Under the pieces are notes generated by a model. The model ran no database searches. It worked only from the letters and a program-made list of their open reading frames with translations, and was not told the DNA's origin. Below, piece by piece: positions 60,648 to 64,000 of a stretch of 64,000 nucleotides of DNA; positions within the stretch are counted from its first letter, which is position 1; each line of letters starts with the position of its first letter. This DNA is from DATARN01 sp963851105 (GTDB taxonomy: Bacteria; Actinomycetota; Acidimicrobiia; Acidimicrobiales; Palsa-688), in the NCBI GenBank assembly GCA_963851105.1, contig CAWKNP010000008.1, positions 620,001-684,000 on the forward strand, given 5' to 3'. The translations under genes and the position numbers were made by a program.

Positions 60648-62219
60648 TTAGGCGAACTGGCCCCGCATGGTCGGCCAGTCCCCGGGTAGCCCCTGGGCGA
60701 TCCACGTGGCCGCGGCCACCGCCGCGAAGACGGCGTCGCTGCCGTTGACGGGATCGTCGCTCGACGGCGCGATCGTTACCTCGATGGGCGGGGTGTCGAT
60801 CGAGCGCAGTACCCCGAACGAGCGCATCGTCAGGTCCTGGGCCACGCCGGCATCATCGACCGCGATGCCCTCGCTGCAGACCCAGCCGAGCGCCATATGG
60901 GCAGCACCGAGGGCGTAGGAGCGCAGGACGATCTCGTCGAGCGGTACGCCGCAGCAGACCTCGACCCGGACCCTGGTGGGACGGCCCGATGCGTCAACGG
61001 AGACCTCGGCGGTGGCCCGCCCGCCGGCGGGCGACGTGACGGTCACGGGCTGCGAGATCCCGCCGCGAGCGCAGGCAGCGCCGGCGAGGAGGACGGCCGC
61101 CTCGACCCAGCCGGCGCCCCGCAGGGCGACAGAGGTCGGCGGTCCGGCGACATCGACCTCTTCCACAACCAGGCCGGGGGCCACCGCCGCGATGGCGTCG
61201 GCAACCCCCGGCGTCCGCGCCACCCGAATGACGCCGGTTCCGTCGGCACAGGCGCCGCCCGCGATCGGGGGGCGTTTCGGGCCAAGCAGGACCGTGTCCT
61301 CCCGGGAGAGGAGCACCCGCACCGGCCGACGGTACTGGTCGGCGAGGCGGCGGGCGGCGGCGGGAGCGGGACTGGCCACCTTCGCTCCAAAGGCGCCGCC
61401 GTTGCCGAGCGGCGTCGCGGGCACGCTTCCCGGCAGGCACCACGAGGCGTCGGTCTCGACGTAGGCCGGTTCCACCCACGTAGTCCGCAAGGTTGCGTCC
61501 CATGCGCCCGAAGGCAGTGACAAGGGGTGGCCGAGGGCCACTCCGCTGCGCCGTCCCGGGACCTTCCCGGCCGCCGCTCGGGCCTCGGTCAGCGATTCAC
61601 CGACAGCCCACCCACCGCCGCCATCGGGGACCGCCACCAGGGCACCCGAAGGCGCCTGGTCGTCGGCAAATCCTCCCCGGCCGAAGGCAACGCCCAACCC
61701 CACCTGCTGGGGCGAGCCCCCCTCGATGGTCGCCCGTAACGAAGCCGCCGAAAGGTCCCGGTCCCCGGGCGGCGAGGGCAAGGTGGCGGCAGCCTCGACA
61801 ATGCTCCGCCACCCGGTGCAGCGGCACAGGTGCGCCAGCAGTAGCCGGGAGGTGACGGCTTCGTCGACCACACCGCCGGCGTTGGCGGCGGCCAGCCGCA
61901 CCACGATGCCCGGGGTGCAGTAGCCGCACTGGCTGGCCCCGGTGGCGCAGAAGGCGTCGGCCCACCGCTGCCGGGTCTCTTCCGGCAACCCGTCGAGCGT
62001 GGTTATGGCCCGCCCCGCCACCCGCCTCGCCGGAGTCACGCAGGCCACCCGGGGGCTCCCGTCCACCAGGACCGTGCAACAACCGCATTGACCCTGAGGA
62101 CTGCATCCGTCCTTGGCGGCGCGCAGCCCGAGATGGTCGCGCAGCACCTCGAGCAGGGAGGACCCGTCGTCGGGGACCTCGACCGCGCTGCCGTCGACCT
62201 GCAGTGCCAATGCCACCAC
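60648..62219 (-). CDS. Compact fusion: 2Fe-2S (CoxS/XdhC-type small subunit) plus shortened molybdopterin-binding domain
   Basis: 523 residues from GTG 62219. Residues about 1-150 are a full xanthine-oxidase-family iron-sulfur subunit: GCSPQGQCGCC with C in RVACV for the first cluster, GASQCGYCTPG and HLCRCTGW for the second. Residues about 165-523 resemble the Mo-cofactor subunit but at half the usual about 750 residues: AWDATLRTTWVEPAYVETDASWCLPG (hammerhead-like) and GNGGAFGAK (Mo-cofactor glycine motif). The terminal catalytic-glutamate motif GxGE appears as NGSD. No FAD subunit or cofactor maturation gene is nearby. It may be a shrunken hydroxylase or a redox protein that no longer hydroxylates. 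Confidence 0.85.
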   Translation of the reverse strand: MVALALQVDGSAVEVPDDGSSLLEVLRDHLGLRAAKDGCSPQGQCGCCTVLVDGSPRVACVTPARRVAGRAITTLDGLPEETRQRWADAFCATGASQCGYCTPGIVVRLAAANAGGVVDEAVTSRLLLAHLCRCTGWRSIVEAAATLPSPPGDRDLSAASLRATIEGGSPQQVGLGVAFGRGGFADDQAPSGALVAVPDGGGGWAVGESLTEARAAAGKVPGRRSGVALGHPLSLPSGAWDATLRTTWVEPAYVETDASWCLPGSVPATPLGNGGAFGAKVASPAPAAARRLADQYRRPVRVLLSREDTVLLGPKRPPIAGGACADGTGVIRVARTPGVADAIAAVAPGLVVEEVDVAGPPTSVALRGAGWVEAAVLLAGAACARGGISQPVTVTSPAGGRATAEVSVDASGRPTRVRVEVCCGVPLDEIVLRSYALGAAHMALGWVCSEGIAVDDAGVAQDLTMRSFGVLRSIDTPPIEVTIAPSSDDPVNGSDAVFAAVAAATWIAQGLPGDWPTMRGQFA

Positions 62220-62239
62220 CCGAGAGTAGGTTCGCCCCG

Positions 62240-63145
62240 GTGGATGCCGGTTTCACCCGTCGCAGCTTCCTGGCCGGCGTAGTCGGCGCGGCCACCGCCG
62301 TAGGTGCTGCCGCCTGCAGCAAGAGCAGCGGGGTCATCCACGTGGGCGCCGGCAACGCCGCCCAACTCAATCTCCTGCTGACATCGGGAGCCGTCGACGG
62401 CTCGTCCGGCCAGGCGGTCTCGGTGTTCGTGGCCGGCGTCGACCAGCGAGTGGCGTTCGTCCTGAGCGGCAAGTCCGGGTTCCTGGCGCCCGCGCCCGGG
62501 TCGGTGACGCTGCAGTTCGGGCCCGACGACAAGCACTTCGGCCCGGCCGTCGCCGTCGACGTCCACGCCGATACCGGCGCGTCGGCGAGCACGTACCTGT
62601 CGACGAGCTACCAGTTCCCCAAGCCCGGGACCTACTGGCTGCGGGTCACCCACCAGGGCCAGAGCGCCGACTCACCGGTCGTGGCGATCGACCAGCGCGA
62701 CGCCATGATCCCCCGTGCCGGCCAGCCGCTGATCTCCACGCCGACGCCGACCAAGGCCGACGCCCGCGGGGTCAATCCCATCTGCACCCTGACACCGAAT
62801 TGCCCGTTCCACGAGATCAGCCTCGATGCCGCCATCGAGACGCACACCCCGATCGCCCTCATGTTCGCCACGCCGGCACTGTGCGAGACGGCGACCTGCG
62901 GGCCTGTCCTCGACACCCTGGTCCACGCCGCCGCGTCCTTCGGTACCAGGATCACCGTCGTCCACAGCGAGATTTTCACCGCCTTGTCCCGCAATGCCCC
63001 CAACACCCCGGCGGTGCTCGCCTACCACCTGCAGTCGGAGCCGCTGCTATTCCTGGCTGATGCCAAGGGCACCGTGGTCGAGCGCCTCGACGGCCTTTTC
63101 GGCCGCGCCGAGGTCACCGCGGGCCTTACCCGCCTGGTTGGCTAG
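62240..63145 (+). CDS. Tat-exported lipoprotein with thioredoxin-like C-terminal domain
   Basis: About 301 residues from GTG 62240; TAGGTT ends 7 bp before it and no ribosome binding site is present, suggesting a leaderless mRNA. Twin-arginine motif TRRSFLAGV and lipobox GAAAC (Cys about residue 26). The middle is a beta-rich domain (VSVFVAGVDQRVAFVLSG ... YQFPKPGTYWLRVTHQG). The C-terminal domain has FATPALCETATCGPVLDTL, a CxxxxC pair like thioredoxin/SCO-type proteins. Probably an extracytoplasmic redox or metal-delivery protein. Divergent by only 20 bp from the molybdo-fusion gene, so the two may be co-regulated. Confidence 0.82.
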   Translation: MDAGFTRRSFLAGVVGAATAVGAAACSKSSGVIHVGAGNAAQLNLLLTSGAVDGSSGQAVSVFVAGVDQRVAFVLSGKSGFLAPAPGSVTLQFGPDDKHFGPAVAVDVHADTGASASTYLSTSYQFPKPGTYWLRVTHQGQSADSPVVAIDQRDAMIPRAGQPLISTPTPTKADARGVNPICTLTPNCPFHEISLDAAIETHTPIALMFATPALCETATCGPVLDTLVHAAASFGTRITVVHSEIFTALSRNAPNTPAVLAYHLQSEPLLFLADAKGTVVERLDGLFGRAEVTAGLTRLVG

Positions 63146-63250
63146 CCAGCACCGGCAAGACAGAGCCGGGCCCCCGCCGGCCAGGTTTTGACGGCGCTTC
63201 CGGGGCGCGACAGAGGACAAGACACGCCAAAGTCGAGGAGGAATGCCAAA

Positions 63251-63282
63251 CGCCCGCCACCCGCGACGACGGGTGGCGGGCG
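63251..63282. terminator. Strong bidirectional hairpin
   Basis: Perfect 12-bp stem CGCCCGCCACCC / GGGTGGCGGGCG with 8-nt loop between the convergent Tat-lipoprotein and IscA-like genes; on the minus strand it is followed by TTTGG. Confidence 0.75.
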
Positions 63283-63319
63283 ACGGGCGCGTACCTACCG
63301 GGGGATTACCCGCAGCGGA

Positions 63320-63670
63320 TTAGCTGAAGGACTGGCCGCAGCCGCAGCTGCGCTGGGCATTGGGGTTGTTGATCGAGAAGCCGGCGCCCTGAAGACCGTC
63401 CTTGAAGTCGAGCGTGGCGCCCATGATGAGCGGGGCGCTCGCCGGGTCGACGACAACCTTTACATCGCCGTACTGCGATACCAGGTCATCGGCCGCGAAC
63501 TCGCTGTCGAAGAACATCTCGTAGCTGTAGCCCGAGCAACCGCCGGGACGAACTGCGACGCGAAGAGCCAGTTCCGGGTTGCCCTCCTGCTTCACCAGCT
63601 CGCCGACCTTGGCGATCGCGGCGTCGGTGAGGCTGATGGTGGTGGTGCGGGTCTCTTCGGTGGTGCTCAC
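63320..63670 (-). CDS. Iron-sulfur cluster insertion protein (ErpA/IscA/HesB family)
   Basis: 116 residues from GTG 63670. All three cysteines of A-type carriers are present: GGCSGYSYEM and SCGCGQSF at the C-terminus, with LRVAVRPGGCSG and DFKDGLQGAGFSINNPNA typical of the family. Transfers Fe-S clusters to apo-proteins in the cytoplasm. It could serve the 2Fe-2S fusion nearby, though such carriers are general. It follows 36 bp after a Cys-rich regulator on the same strand. Confidence 0.95.
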   Translation of the reverse strand: MSTTEETRTTTISLTDAAIAKVGELVKQEGNPELALRVAVRPGGCSGYSYEMFFDSEFAADDLVSQYGDVKVVVDPASAPLIMGATLDFKDGLQGAGFSINNPNAQRSCGCGQSFS

Positions 63671-63706
63671 AGTTCGCCTCCAGAAAACGAGTGACTAGCG
63701 GTCATG

Positions 63707-64000
63707 CTATCGGCTGAGCAGGTCAACATGGCAGGGATCTCGGTCTTCGAGCGTGGCGAAGTGCCCTACCACAACTTCGGCATTGGGCACCCCGGCCACG
63801 ATGCCCTCGACGATGCCCCGGTGCAGGTGGCACACCAGGGCGGGAAACTCGGTCGCAACCTCCCGGAACGGGCAGCTGGCGAAGGCGACGGTGGTGACGA
63901 GGCCGTCCTCACCGACCGCGGGATCGAAACCCAGGTCTGCCAGCTCATCGACCAGCGCCTCCAGGCAGGACTGGGTGCCGGCGGCGGCGCGCTGGGCGCC
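63707..64000 (-). CDS. Cys-rich regulator C-terminal part (SufR/ArsR-like), 5' partial
   Basis: About 97 residues are visible before the stop TAG (63709-63707); the start lies beyond the window. The sequence has ASCPFREVATEFPALVCHLHRG and EDRDPCHVDL: the CPFR ... VCxLH ... PC spacing is that of SufR-like HTH regulators whose C-terminal cysteines hold an Fe-S cluster, and related ArsR-type proteins. The HTH is not in the window. Its position just upstream of the ErpA-like gene fits control of Fe-S biogenesis. Family call from the C-terminal domain only. Confidence 0.65.
   Translation of the reverse strand, partial: GAQRAAAGTQSCLEALVDELADLGFDPAVGEDGLVTTVAFASCPFREVATEFPALVCHLHRGIVEGIVAGVPNAEVVVGHFATLEDRDPCHVDLLSR

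Overview
The window is high-GC DNA (roughly 65-70 percent by eye) with dense, often ATGA/GTGA-overlapping genes and frequent GTG/TTG starts. The gene set (two type I glutamine synthetases with GlnE and a GlnR-like orphan regulator, RsbV/RsbW-type proteins, class E-like sortase, DUF6458, DrrA/DrrB-type exporter, K+-independent H+-pyrophosphatase, YcnI/CopCD) points to an actinomycetote. An uncultured lineage such as Acidimicrobiia is plausible, but this is inferred from gene content only. Selenocysteine is used: a tRNA-Sec is present. No phage, integrase, transposase or CRISPR array was seen.

1-8.4 kb: a catabolic operon (fumarase-superfamily lyase cut by the window edge, ACC-deaminase/D-cysteine-desulfhydrase-like PLP enzyme, argininosuccinate-lyase-like protein, AllG-like DUF1116, AllH-like DUF2877 broken by a frameshift at a 50-bp palindrome), convergent with a polar amino-acid ABC importer. 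8.8-11 kb: two tail-to-tail response regulators and two small exported proteins. 11.1-16.3 kb: a cobalt-type nitrile hydratase operon (beta, alpha, His-tailed activator, OsmC) with an MSMEG_0572/Sll0783-family protein and a CoA-disulfide-reductase-like flavoprotein, divergent from an XRE-cupin regulator. 16.7-20.4 kb: an ECF sigma factor coupled to an O6-alkylguanine transferase with a C-terminal Ada zinc domain, then an ERCC4 nuclease and a TrmA/RumA-type RNA methyltransferase. 20.4-26.2 kb: a 1002-residue STAND (NB-ARC/TPR) protein divergent from a two-component set whose kinase carries a TerB-like C-terminal domain.

26.2-31.7 kb is housekeeping (tRNA-Thr, delta-prime clamp loader subunit, thymidylate kinase, topoisomerase I, DedA). 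31.8-35.8 kb: a membrane pyrophosphatase with an unusual proline-rich plus tandem beta-repeat C-terminus, co-operonic with a DtxR-type regulator. 35.8-40.6 kb: RsbW/RsbV-like proteins, PhoU, an exported FnIII protein, a sortase and a HAD phosphatase. 40.6 kb: tRNA-Sec. 42-47 kb: NadE and GlnE. 47.2-47.6 kb: 63-bp tandem repeats plus a decayed copy of the glnE 3' end. 47.6-50 kb: MarR-controlled ABC exporter. 50.7-55.7 kb: ECF sigma/anti-sigma pair next to a copper-type CopCD-YcnI-membrane protein operon. 55.8-59.5 kb: glnA, glnA2 and glnR-like. 59.5-60 kb: an 84-bp structured tandem repeat array and a hairpin-rich tract. 60-64 kb: RidA, a compact 2Fe-2S/molybdopterin-domain fusion, a Tat lipoprotein, an ErpA/IscA-like protein and the end of a Cys-rich regulator.

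A nitrogen theme recurs (amino-acid uptake, carbamoyl/ureido-type catabolism, nitrile hydration, GlnA/GlnE/GlnR, RidA). The most unusual items are the pyrophosphatase fusion, the ECF/Ada-type fusion operon, the STAND plus kinase-TerB locus, the compact molybdo-fusion, the palindrome-broken allH-like gene and the 84-bp array.
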